Below the pieces are notes generated by a model. The model saw only the letters and a program-made list of their open reading frames with translations, did not search any database and had not been told where the DNA came from. Positions 48,047-59,545 of a stretch of DNA of 64,000 nucleotides are shown here, piece after piece. Position 1 is the stretch's first letter, and the number at the start of each line of letters is the position of its first letter. Source of the stretch: Motacilla alba alba (Eukaryota; Chordata; Aves; Passeriformes; Motacillidae); assembly GCF_015832195.1 (NCBI RefSeq), contig NC_052016.1, positions 26,309,129-26,373,128 of the forward strand, read 5' to 3'. The position numbers were made by a program, and so were the translations under genes.

Positions 48047-51000
48047 GCCCTCTATGCTTGCTTCCAAATGCTTATCCTTCTGTCCTGATCTACACAAGAC
48101 ATATAGGCACTTCCAGCTTACTGTGCTCCTACTTAATGTTTAAAAGGCCTTAGTCTGGATCTAAGCTTAGGTAATTTTTCTCCTAGATAAATAAGTTAAA
48201 GGTACAGGTAATGAAATAATCATGTAAATATAAGATGCCCTAATTTAGTAGAGCCATTAAATCTACTTCATCAACTATTTACTAGTATATTAAGAATGCA
48301 CATACATAAAAATAGACTGAAGTCTCAGCTAAGTCTCTGCCCATATTTTTCCTAATACAAATATTTAGATAGAAAACGTAAGTGGTCTGTAGTATTAGGT
48401 TGGCTGATAACCTTTTTCTTAAGGGCATGGGAAAATTGTGTGACCTAATCGTTACTCCTATAGGTTTATTTTAGCTCCCATACTTCTTCCTAAATTTACC
48501 ATGCTAACTTAAGTCAATAAATGAACTCAGACAAAACTTGTTAAAATCTAACTCTGTTCAAATCATTAATTGCATGACGTTTTATATCCCTAGAACAAGC
48601 ATCTCTGCTGTAAAAGAACCTGCCCACAAGGTCATCTGTCCTTGCAAAGTTATGGGTCATAAATCTGGCCTAAGTATTTATGCTGATTGTCATTTTTGTT
48701 CTTCTCTTGCTCATAGTTCATAATATTTTTTTAAAGAATGGCATTATGGAACTTATTTTATCCCAATATGAGCATTTGAGTTATTTACTGAGAGCCCTTG
48801 CCTGGTACTATTAATGTAGATTTTTGAAATAAAATAAGGAAATGCTACAGTTTAGTGTGTGTGTAGAAACAATGTGAGTATAAGTAGCAGTAGGTAAATT
48901 CTGGAAGAATTACTTTCAAACATTGGTATTCACACCCAGTGTATTGATCTGTGTTAATGTGATTATCTCTAGACAGTGTCTAAGTACTGCAGTTCCCTTC
49001 TGTGAAATCTCTAAGTTTTTCCTCGTTGTGCACACAGATGAGGCTGCTCTTGTCATTACACTCTGTGTCTTGTTCCAGAGATGGGGGCTCTGCCTCATTG
49101 TCTGGTGGCTTGCTGAGTGTATTCATGTTCTACTTGTACTCCTCTAGGATGTGAAAGTGCGGTTTTAGCTGCCTGTGTCAGTGTTGCCTGTTTCTTTGTT
49201 CACTTGTTGCTGCGTTCTTCTGCACTGACTTGTGTCTGTGCTCTTTGCAAGATCCTTTGTGGCTTTAAATGTTACAGTTCCTTCTTCATTCGGTACTGAC
49301 AATGTTGCCTTTTCCCCATAATCAGTGATGTGTCCTGCTTAAAACTTAAAATACTATCTTCATTATTTTGCTTCCTCTCAAACTAGGTAAGAAATCCTAG
49401 CAAATATCTCTAAATATACCTGTTCCCCTTCCTATGCTCTGTTATGTTAAGGCCTGAACACATCTTGGCTGGACTGCTCGTGGTCTAAACCATTTCTCTT
49501 CCATTCCCAGAAAAGATGCTTCAATGTGACAGGTAAGAGCATGGAAAGGCTGGGAGCAGAGGCTGGGTTTATGGCTGGGGATGGGATTTATCTGGCCTGT
49601 TTTCCCTGCTGCCCAAGACAAGGGCCTAAGTACCACAACTGCTCATGCTGCTGTGTGGGGTCTCATGGCTTTACTGAATGGCCTGTCTGTAAGCCACATG
49701 TTCTCATGGACTGCAATATAATTACTAAGCTTTTGGGACAGATGCTATCATCTGGGTGTTTATGCAGTCTCTGGCACAAATGTAGGATTATTACAGTAGA
49801 AGCAGTGTATAATCGTCAATGGATTTTATAGAGAGTGCTTTATCTAGTTAAAGTTCTTTAACCAGAACTTGAGCTGAAAGAGAATAGAAATACAAAGCTG
49901 AAAGAAAATTGAAAATGTTATTTATTTAAGAAAAATGAATTTTAGTGAGGGTTTTTTTAAACTAGTGTATTATGTTGTATGTTCTTTCCATATATTATTT
50001 TTATTCCCACTTGTAATGTTTGGAATTAAACTAGACAGTAAACTCTCCAAAGCACAATTGTTTTCCCAAATGTATTTGTCTTGCAAGTTGCAGGCTTTCA
50101 TCTTAAGAGAGCAGCTTCTTGCATAGAATAATAAAAAGCAATAGTAACTTTTGTTTGGAAGTAAAGCTGAAAATTATGTGGACTGTATAGAAAAAGTGTA
50201 AAAACAGTTGGCTTTGTTTATGATCTCCCTTCCCCTGTGCTAGCTTAAGCTGTAAGCTACAAGTACGGTTGTGGTCTGTGGCTATACTGCTTTAAAACAG
50301 ACAGAAGATCACATCCTGATGCATCTGTTCAAAGATTGTTATAATCATTAGTGTTTACATTTGTAGATTATTTAGTAAGAGTTTTCATCTACTTTACTTG
50401 GATTCCATATTTTACTACTGATAATATTGCCACGAGCTTACATCACAAACGTGACTCTCTGTCTTTTATGTGATTGTCTCCGAGATTGTGCACGGGTTCT
50501 GTTGAGGGAAAAATAATTTTTTGATGTATAAAAAGATTTATTACATAAGTAGAGTTTGTGCGTATGGGTTGGGTAGATTTTTAAAGTGTGATCTTCATTT
50601 TATGCAGCTCTGCAACCTGGTATGGGCTGTCTAGTTTTCTCCAGTATTTCTTTTAAGTTAATCATAGGTTCTGCAGCTCTTCATTGCTACAAGGATGCTC
50701 TTGAAGCTGTGATTTGTAATTTATTCAGGAATAGCATTGCTAAAGTTCTTGCTTTTTCTCTGTTTTGTGACCCATTGTTATTCATATGTTCTTTTCTCTG
50801 TTCTAATTTTAAAACCGTCTGTGTTCCAATTTAGCTGAAGTGTTCAATGTATTCCTTTTTATGTTACTTAAAAGTTTTTGTATTTCTTCATGGCTTGATT
50901 TCAGAAAGAGATCTGATGGAGCCAGCTGGCTGAGAAATGGATTTCTCCATTTCACAGGAGAACTTCCCTACACTTATTTTAGAAAAACGATCTCTTTATT

Positions 51001-52405
51001 TCTCCAGCACCCAGATTTGAAATGGAAATGAAGTTCCCAATGTTCTGTGGAGTTCAGTTTCTGAAAAAAATATTTCAGATGTATCAAGCTAAAAAAACCT
51101 CCAAACCCAAACTCCGGTGCTGTTTTAATGATTTATTTAACATTTTACTTGAGATGTTCTCAACAACCAACATGCTAATGTTTTGGTCCCTTTAATCTGA
51201 TTTTGTTTTCACTGATTAAAAAAGTGTAGAGGATAAGAATAAGTACCTTTACAAACAATTAAGTACGGGAGACTCTCCAGCCATAGTTTGAGAATACATA
51301 GAAAAAGAAATAAAACATCTGTTTAACATTGCTTTACCTAAAAAGCCATGTTTTGGTAAGAATTGTTGTCCTTGTGTAGCTGGTAACAAATGTGAGAGTT
51401 TGTGCCTATCCCTGTGTCATTTCAGCCATTGCTGCTCAGCATTCAAAAGCCTGACAACACTTGTGCAGGTTGTGTAGGCACAACACAGTGTGTTTTGTTC
51501 ATGTAAATGTGCTGGGTATTTACCTGATCCGTGGATAGTTTTTAAAAAATGCTTGGGGTCCCCTGCTGCTGTAGCCTGGCTCCCATGGGTAGAGCTGTAT
51601 GCTTGAAACTGCTGAAGTTAAACACTGTTTCATCTTGCAGAATAAACTTACAAACCGTGTTTGGTGCGGTTAGTGTGGGTCTTGGGGCTGAGCAAAAGGG
51701 GGAGGGCTGTCTCTCACAGCAGTATTTCTTTATCACAGATAGACAAAAATATCCTTTTACACCCCCAAATGCCTTTCTTGGCTGTAGCCATGCAGTGTGT
51801 CCTCAGTACAGCAAGCTTTTTGTGCTGCCACACGTAACTGTGAGCTGCAAATTCCTGTGATCTGTTACTGCTGCATTTAGGAGTAACAGTACTTTTAAAT
51901 CAAATGACTTCTGAGTGGTTATCTTGATTAAAGCACTTGAATGAATAAATAATTCAGTGGACTTAATAGTAAGGAAAGAAATAGATCAAGTGGAGCTGTA
52001 ATTTTTGAGAAAATATATTTTCCTCAACTTTTGATTTTATGGATTCTTTTAAAATATATTTAATCACAATGTTTTTGGATTTTTTTGATTTTTTTCAGTG
52101 TTTTTGTTTAGTGTACTAAAATATACTTTGATCTGTTGCTATGGTATTTAATAGGCAATTCTGATATTTAGCCTACAGTATCTTTCCATAATGTGCAGAC
52201 TAATGAAGATTTGCAAGCATTCATTTCTTCTATGTTTTCTCTAGAAAATGAGTATGAAATTTAGAGCTTAAACTTTGCACCTCTTTGTGCTGGTTTAACA
52301 TGGAGGAAGATGTAAATTAGGATGTGTGATGCTGAACCACCAGTATGTTTTAATTTTCAGTCCTGAGAAGTTGTCCTGAAGACCCTTGTACAACAGCAAA
52401 GAAGG

Positions 52406-52595
52406 GAAGGTTGGAAAGGGCCACAATGGGTCCATCTGGTCCAGCTTCTCTGCTCAAGCAGGGTCATCCCAGAGCACATGGCATACGGTTGTATTCAGAC
52501 AGGTCTGGAATATCTCCAGTGAGGGGGACTCCACAACCTCTCTGGGCAACCTGTTCCAGTGCTCAGTCACCTGCAGAGTAAAGAATTTCAGAGTA
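52406..52595 (-). mobile_element. CR1 LINE 3' end (minus strand)
   Basis: Read on the minus strand this is CR1 3' sequence. In plus order it shows ggttggaaagggcc, ctgctcaagcagggtcat, atatctccagtgaggggg, actccacaacctctctgg and caacctgttccagtgctc, then gtaaagaatttc at the truncated edge. The terminal repeat at the 3' end is missing. It is about 190 bases long and non-coding. Confidence 0.9.
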
Positions 52596-53764
52596 TTTCA
52601 GAGAAGGGCAGTTCATAGTGGGGATTAGTTTTACCAATTCAGATGGATCTGGTGATGGGCATGTTCAGCTAGTGAACAAAGGAAGGAAGTCATCAGCTTT
52701 GAGTTCTCTCAATGAAGAATGTGGGGTACATTGTTTCTTGCCTGGGGAGATGAACTCTGCAATTAAAAATACATGTTCAAGCAACTAAAGAGAGAGAGTA
52801 ACAGGTTCCTTCCCTCTCATCCCCCACAGAAATATCTGATCTTATTTGACTGACTACTAAGGTAAGGGACCTAATCCTCTTTCTCCACTGAAATGAACAG
52901 CTTAGGGAATGCCTTGCTTGTTCAGAGATGTGACAGAAAGGAAAAAAGAAAGGATATCTCCAAAAATTGGAGCACTGCTTCCGCTTATAATTCTATGCCT
53001 TTTGCTAGAGCAAAAATGATTTTGAATTACTAGTGAATTTTGGAGTACAACATCAAATTTAAACAGAAAACAACAACTCAGCAACCTATTCCCTTTCCCC
53101 AAACTGCGCCATTTTTTAATTACTCTACTCTCTAGCAGAAGATAAATAGCTCCTGAAGATAAACAACATTTTTTTTATTGAATTTTGCCCTGACAAATAA
53201 ATAACTCCCTTGGAATACAACCAGGTCCTGGGATGAAGATAACTCTTTACAAGAGAAAATTGTGCCTGCTACACAATAAAGATGTGATGTAATAGACAGT
53301 TAATACCCAGTCAGTCCAAATTGCTGACAAGAGCAGGGTGCAATTAAATAAAATGAAAGCACTAGAGGGTGAGACAAGTGAGAGGAGTTAACACTGAATT
53401 TTGTACATATAAGTCTTAACTCTAAATACAAATTATAGAGGAATTAAAAGAACTTAATATGTAGAGGAGTCAGATGACAAGACTGATTCCAGTCGTTCTC
53501 CTGAAAAAATCCAGTGAGTGTTTTTAGTGTAGGGCATTTATGGATTGGTGATGTATGCGTGGGAGAGAAAAACAAGCCTGACTCATGGTAGCAAGAATGT
53601 AGATATGTATGTGGATTTTGTGTGTTGCTATAAAAGAAGAAATCAAATGTCAACTTGAATGAAAAGAGCATGTTTTTAACTTCTGTTATCCCTCTTGTGA
53701 TGCTATTTGTAAAAAAGTTTGGTGGCCATGATAGAAAGCTGCCTCTGCAGTAGCTCCTCTCTGT

Positions 53765-53900
53765 TAATTCAGGGATCTGGCTGCTTGACTAAGATGTAGA
53801 AGACTTAGGTTTAATTCCTCTCTAGTCTGAGAGAGTTATTTCAACTTTGTTTCTCAGGACAGTGCTGTAGGCACTGATCTAGAACGTATGCTGAACTGGA
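53765..53900 (+). mobile_element. possible ancient tRNA-derived SINE relic
   Basis: The segment has a degenerate RNA polymerase III layout. An A-box-like tggctgcttgactaag is followed about 25 bases later by ggtttaattcc, close to the B-box GGTTCRANTCC, in the context gacttaggtttaattcc typical of old amniote SINEs. The downstream text (gagagagttatttcaacttt) also fits such elements as I remember them. The family is not identified and the copy is heavily decayed. Confidence 0.35.
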
Positions 53901-55109
53901 TTATTTTCTCATTTGCTGTAATTGACATTAGAGTCTTCATTTAACCGTTTCAGTATGAGCTGGTGGGACAAACCCTGTTGCCACTAACCCAGATGTAAGT
54001 TTCATCCTTTGACCTAATGGAGTGGTCCCCAAGGTGGAGCTGGAGGAGGGACATTCAGTCTGTTTTCCTGTGCACTGGGTAAATGCCCTAACAGCTCTGG
54101 GGATGGAGTGGGATGAGAGCACAGTCTTGGTAAAACCACAGTGATGGCAGCACAACTGATTTTATCATCAGCTTATTATAATTAGCTCTTTGCCATATCT
54201 GTGAAGATGCCCAAGAGGGGAAGCAAATATTTGTTCAACAGGGCACAAGAATGCTTTCATTCTCAGCTTTGATAATGACCATGAAATATCCATCTTGAGT
54301 GGATCCAAAGTCATGTCCTCTTTTAGCTGATGCAGCCAGTAAGCTGGGAACTCCTGCTTGCACAAGGAGAGCTGTTCTGGCACATGTCCCTGCTTGGAGG
54401 GAACCTGGGGCAGAAAGGTGTTCTTGTGCTGGGTGCTCATAAATGATCTGAAGACGAGTGAAAATCGATGCACCCTTGGCAAATTATGATTTGGGAGCTC
54501 ATTATCTCTTTGTGAAACTCATTTTCCAGCCTACTGATTAGGCTTATAAAAGCACAGTTTTAATATGCCTCCTGCCCTGTTTTTAATTTCCTGGCTGACA
54601 GTAAAGAAAATTCTGACCAACTCTCAGGACAATTTATACTCTTCTTTTATCTTGATGGCATATTGATCCTGCTGAATGTTCCATCTGCAAAATAATGAAC
54701 ATGCATTTTAAATGCAGTTCATTGGGGTTGTGTAGTAAGTTTTTTTCTTCCTAGGGGCAGTTTGCTGCTTTTGTATTCTGAGAGCAGGTGCAACCTAGGA
54801 GGAATGGGTCAAGGCTCTTCTGTGGAAAAATCTCTCTGATCTCTGTCACTCTTTTTTACTCCTTTATTAGAGTTTCCTGACATTTAATGGTCTTATTGTT
54901 TTGAAGTTTTAATCTTGCATCTAATTATAGAAAATTGTCCTAGTAACTACAACAGTGACTGTATTTGGCTGGGAAAAATCTTATCAAAAATGGTCTTAGA
55001 AATCTGTCCATGAATTGACTAAACATGGAAACTCTGCATTTATTTCAATAACACTGCACTTGCTTTTTTTTTCCCTTGAAAATAAGTAGCCTAAATCCCC
55101 CCTGCCTCC

Positions 55110-55122
55110 AAAAAAAAAAAAA
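55110..55122. repeat. poly(A) tract
   Basis: There is a run of 13 A, preceded by a C-rich segment. AATAAA is not at mRNA spacing upstream. Confidence 0.85.
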
Positions 55123-56248
55123 GACTCCCAAAAGAACCTTCTGGTGCAATGTAAACCAGGCTCTAAAGCTGAAAAACCCACTTATGCCAAAGGAGGCACA
55201 GGGAACCATTTGGCTTGGGGAACTTCACTGGTGTATTAAAGTACATAAAACTCTCATCCTACCTTACTTGGTGATTGTTTCCTTCTTGGAGAAGCCCCAG
55301 GCTGTGAATGCATACATGGTCTGCAGCGGTGTTTGGTCCGGCAGCACCTTTGCCCAGCTCACTTCGGGCTCTCACTGAGCTGGAGCAGAAGCTGGGACTA
55401 TCTGCATGTAATTTTTCACTATTGTGAGCAGGGCCTGACTCTCTGAAAAGGAAATAAAGGTCTCAGGATTTGTCCCTGGAATAATGACAACTTCAGGCAT
55501 ATTTCTTTGCAATGCAAGCTAAACTACCTGTATTTTTCCAACTAATAATTATTGCCTCATTCACCCTACACTCTGGAGGCGAACAGGCTTGCAATCATAT
55601 GAATGAGGTAATCTTTCAGCAACTTAACACTAAACTTGAGAACAGATGAAATAAGGAAACCACTTAGAGGAAAATGACCTCTCTGTGATAGTCCTTTCTC
55701 AGAAATAGAAGATTTGCTGTTCAGCACCAGCAAGTGTGTAGGGAACCAGCTGAATGGGAGAATCTGTCCACTCCTCTGAGTACTTAATGGGACACTTATT
55801 TCCCTTTTCTAAAGAAAGGCTGGTGACATCTGCATTTATTTGAAGAAGCTAATGGCAGAGGGAGACAAGGAAAAAGGCTATGCTGTAAAGCAAGAGGACC
55901 AGGTGAATATTCCTTTCAGGTCAAAAACACCCTTTCTTTCTCATCTGAGGGATGAGGGGGCCTCTGCAGAAGAAAAAAATGCTTTAACTACTGAAAAATT
56001 AAGAATAGTCTAGGACAGCAATAAAGACTGTGGGTTTGGCGGGGGGTGGAAATGTTTTCATAAAGGAAGGTGCCTCAGTTGTTACATATAAGTATGCAGT
56101 GTTTAGGATTCATCTAATGCTACCAAAGAGTGTGCATATTTGGAAATTGTAGCCTTAAAAACAAACTTGTGTCTTGTGTCTGAAAAGAGTAACTCTCTAT
56201 GACTGAAGATAAGATAGCAAATGGTAATGTGGTGATGTTTTTGTTGGG

Positions 56249-56268
56249 TTTTTTTTTTTTTTTTTTTT
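56249..56268. repeat. poly(T) tract of 20
   Basis: This is the longest homopolymer in the window, 20 T. No AATAAA complement follows at the spacing expected of a retrocopy tail. Confidence 0.9.
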
Positions 56269-57456
56269 AGATTTGGGACAAAATTAAAATTTTCTAATAA
56301 TCCAAAAGGAAGTTGAATTTCAGATTTATTTTCACACTGAGCTGTCAAGTCTGTAATTGTCAACACGAAAACTCTTTTTCAAAACAGCCACAGGTGAGCT
56401 AAGGTAATCTGTGGTATAGATGTAGATCAAATGTAGGTTCTGCCAGTAGGGGCTTAAAAATCTAAAACTAAAAAGCAGAGCTGTGAAATAAAAAGGAATT
56501 TTCATTGGAGAAATGAGCTGGTTTTAATGCTGTTCTAAAGCATAGGGAGTATGTATTTGTTACCACTGAGTAGGCAGGTTTGCATAAATCTAGAGAAGCT
56601 GAAGGAGTCTTGTGTATATTTTTTATTCCAATTCCCAATTTGTAGCCGTAGCCATTTCTAATTCACATTTACCTCTGCTAACACTGAAGCATGCTGGTCT
56701 TTTGATGTATATTGTTGTGTGCTAGTAAAACTAACAGAGATTTGTCTATCCGAGTTTTGTGGTCTGTACCCAAATGAAACCGATGCCAGGGTTATTCACA
56801 ATCTGTTTGGGTCATGTTTTTGCCTTTGGTAAAACTTTGCCTAAACTGAATTTGGGTTCTGTGATGTTTCAGTGCAGGTATACTTTCATGATCATTTTTC
56901 TCACTTGTGCTCCCTGTTCTGCCAATAGTTTGCATTGGAGAGATTTAAATTACAATTGCTTTGGAAAGATAGAAAGTGAACTAGATGGTTTTGAGGTTGA
57001 ATACTGCTCAGTTAAAACTGGTGTGCACTTTCTCTAGATGCCAATAATGTAAACAGCCATGACAATTTTTAGGCCATATGTTTGTGTGAGTATATTTGAT
57101 TACAACTAGGGAGGAATCTCTCAGGCAGTATTGATTTTTTTTCCTTTTTTTTTTTTCCTTGTGGTTACAGCACACATTGATTTGGTACAGTAAGAATTAT
57201 ATAAGTTGTTAATCCAGTTTAGCTGGGGTTTGAATTAAGTCTGATTTTTTAGAAAATAAACTTAGGTAGTAATGTGAATTGCTTATATCAAGGTGCTCAA
57301 TGTGAACTTAATCCTGAGATATGCCTAGAAAAGCAAATGTGGGCGTGGGGTTTAAATGCAGATGAATACAGCTATAAGAAACACAAAGCAACTGGAGAAG
57401 GAGTGGGGGCCTGTTTGAAGGCTTCCAAAATTTCACTGTTAGAAGAACTGAATGTG

Positions 57457-57471
57457 GATGATGATGATGAT
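57457..57471. repeat. (GAT)5 microsatellite
   Basis: Five GAT units encode a short run of aspartates in one plus frame; that frame has no other support. Confidence 0.9.
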
Positions 57472-58829
57472 GTCTTGGGAGGAAATCTATGAGAATACTT
57501 TCAAATATAAACCTATACACAGATATATGTCCCAAAAATATGCCAAACTTTGACAGGTTATTTTATCAGAAAGATTTGCTTGTTTGTGTTTTGACAGCTG
57601 AGGTTGTTCTTTTAACTAGCCTTTTTCTTTTCAGACATATTTTAAACATCTGATGTTGACACATATTCTACAAAAAGCATATGACTAGAAAAATTACTTA
57701 TCTAGTTGTGCATAAAAATTCCTCTGTTCCTAAACAGTGGAGATGTGCTTTGGCTGAATTGTTCCATTAGAAGGTCATTTAAGCTGCAGAACTCATTTCA
57801 TGGATGCTCCAGCAATCACTGTGCACCTTCAGAGCCCATTTCCAAAAAACCCAGAATCCCTCTTCACAGAGCAAAGCATTTTGCTTTTAAATTGAGAATG
57901 AAAATTTCATATGACTTATGAAATTGAAGAATATTTTGTTTCAAAATAGCCTCTGTGCTTCAATCTAGCTGAGGTTTGTAGAATTTCATATTAACAGTGA
58001 AGTTCTGATGTGGTCTGTGTTTGGTAGAAGCAAGTTTAAGATAATGCCAGAGCTATCTATTAGAGGATAATAGTGATAAAACACAGAAGTTTTTTTTATT
58101 CTAGGTAATAATAAAGGATTATCTCATCCATCTTATTTTTATTAAGATAATTGCACATCTGACAAAATATGTAGTTACATTGTGGGCAAAACAACAGTGG
58201 AATTTGGCTTGCATGTGGACTGGTTAAAAGTCTTTGGACATAATCTTCTATTTGAAATTTGCTCTTCTCTATTAAGTTTTTCTGTTCTCTTGCAGTTTCT
58301 CTGTCTCCTCGCAGGTATTTAGATATGAGTAGCAAGGTGTGGAGGCTTTCTAAGTTCTGGAGAAGAGGGAAAAAGAAATGTTTTTGTTTATTTGTTATAC
58401 CCTTCTATATGAAAAGAAAAAGTTCCTTAGAAGCTAATAGATAAAATTAGTAATCAAACTGTGTCCAAATCTCCTTGAAAATTATGGTTTAGAAGAATCA
58501 GCTTGTCTGATTTCAAATAATACATAAAAAATGCGTGAGATGGACAGAGGGATTTGCAGAGGGAATGGAGACAGATTTTTAAATTGGAAATGAGCAAGAT
58601 GTCTCTTTATGAGGTACATTTGGAAAGCTTATTGTGATCTATTCATAGAACTGTAGTCTTATATTTGTTCTGGCCAGAATAGCTGTTGGAAATAATACTG
58701 AAAACTGTCAAAACCACTGAATATTATACAGGGTAAAAATAGTTTTCCTTATGAATACACTCTTAGATTAGAGAATCAAATATTTGGGGGCACATTCTCT
58801 CAAGGGTTAATGGTGAAATAGTCAGGTGG

Positions 58830-58893
58830 TTTTTTTTTGGTTTTTTTTTTTTTTTTTCCCCTCTGTCAAAGGATTCAGGGATTTTTTTTTTTT
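58830..58893. repeat. T-rich low-complexity tracts
   Basis: Runs of 9, 17 and 12 T are separated by gg and by a 24-base spacer. It is low-complexity sequence. Confidence 0.9.
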
Positions 58894-59189
58894 CTTTAAT
58901 TTAAGGAATACAGAAATAGCACATTATATAGCAGGGGAATTACTGAATTCTCCATGGAGAAGTTGAAAAAGAAACTTGGATTTTTGAGGGTGTGTCGTAT
59001 ATCCTTCAGGTCACTTATAGGTACAGTGTTATACTGGTGAAGGGCTTGTTTTTACTAAGAACAGGGATTTGTTGATTGATAGCTTCCTGTAATCAAGAGC
59101 AGTTAATGAATCATGAAACATGTTGGGATGTTTTTTCACCCTGCCTATGGGGTTTTAATAGATTGAGGGGAAACCAGCTGCCCTTCCAA

Positions 59190-59545
59190 GTGGCAAAAGC
59201 TGTTTGGGGTTGGGAACATCTAGGTAATCACTGTTTCCCTGAGGAGGTTAAGGTGAGAGGTGCTTGTCAGCAATGACTTTCACAGGGGAGCATGCTGTGA
59301 CCTGCTGGGATGAAGGCGATGCAGCCACTGTGGGCTGTGCTGCCCAGCCGGCTTTTAACCCACCTCTGCTCAGACACGTGGGCCAGTGGAAGTGTGCTCA
59401 CCTCAGCCAAGCTGCTCCTACAGCTTTTGGGGAGAGCTGTCTCCCAGAAGAGCACAGCCACGGCTCCTCCGTGGATAGCTGCTGGTGAGCAGCTCCTTGA
59501 GTAAGGCTCTCATAATAAGGACCTGTCCCACAGTCTTGTGTTTTG
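59190..59545 (+). other. GC-richer block, possible LTR-like remnant
   Basis: The block is richer in G and C than its flanks. It ends with ctctcataataaggacctg followed by tcccacagtcttgtg, which resembles the R/U5 junction of some avian LTRs (a degenerate AATAAA, then a CAGTCTTGTG-like start of U5). No TG start, TATA box or target-site duplication was identified, and no internal retroviral sequence follows. Unrelated conserved or exonic sequence is an alternative. Confidence 0.2.

Larger units (their letters stand above)
39486..52405. other. non-coding stretch
   Basis: No gene is recognised across about 13 kb. Small repeats and one GC-rich block (46379-46880) are listed separately. The 137-codon plus frame at 47231-47644 has no recognisable motif and is treated as chance. 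Confidence 0.5.

Noticed and set aside
39544..54695. 22-bp near match between 39544-39565 and 54674-54695 (20 of 22)
   Set aside because: With roughly two billion position pairs and AT-rich composition, a match this short with two differences is expected about once by chance.
57171..57189. 19-bp micro-exon between a T-rich acceptor and a GTAAGA donor
   Set aside because: The length is not a multiple of three, the T tract is low-complexity sequence, and chance pairs like this are frequent.
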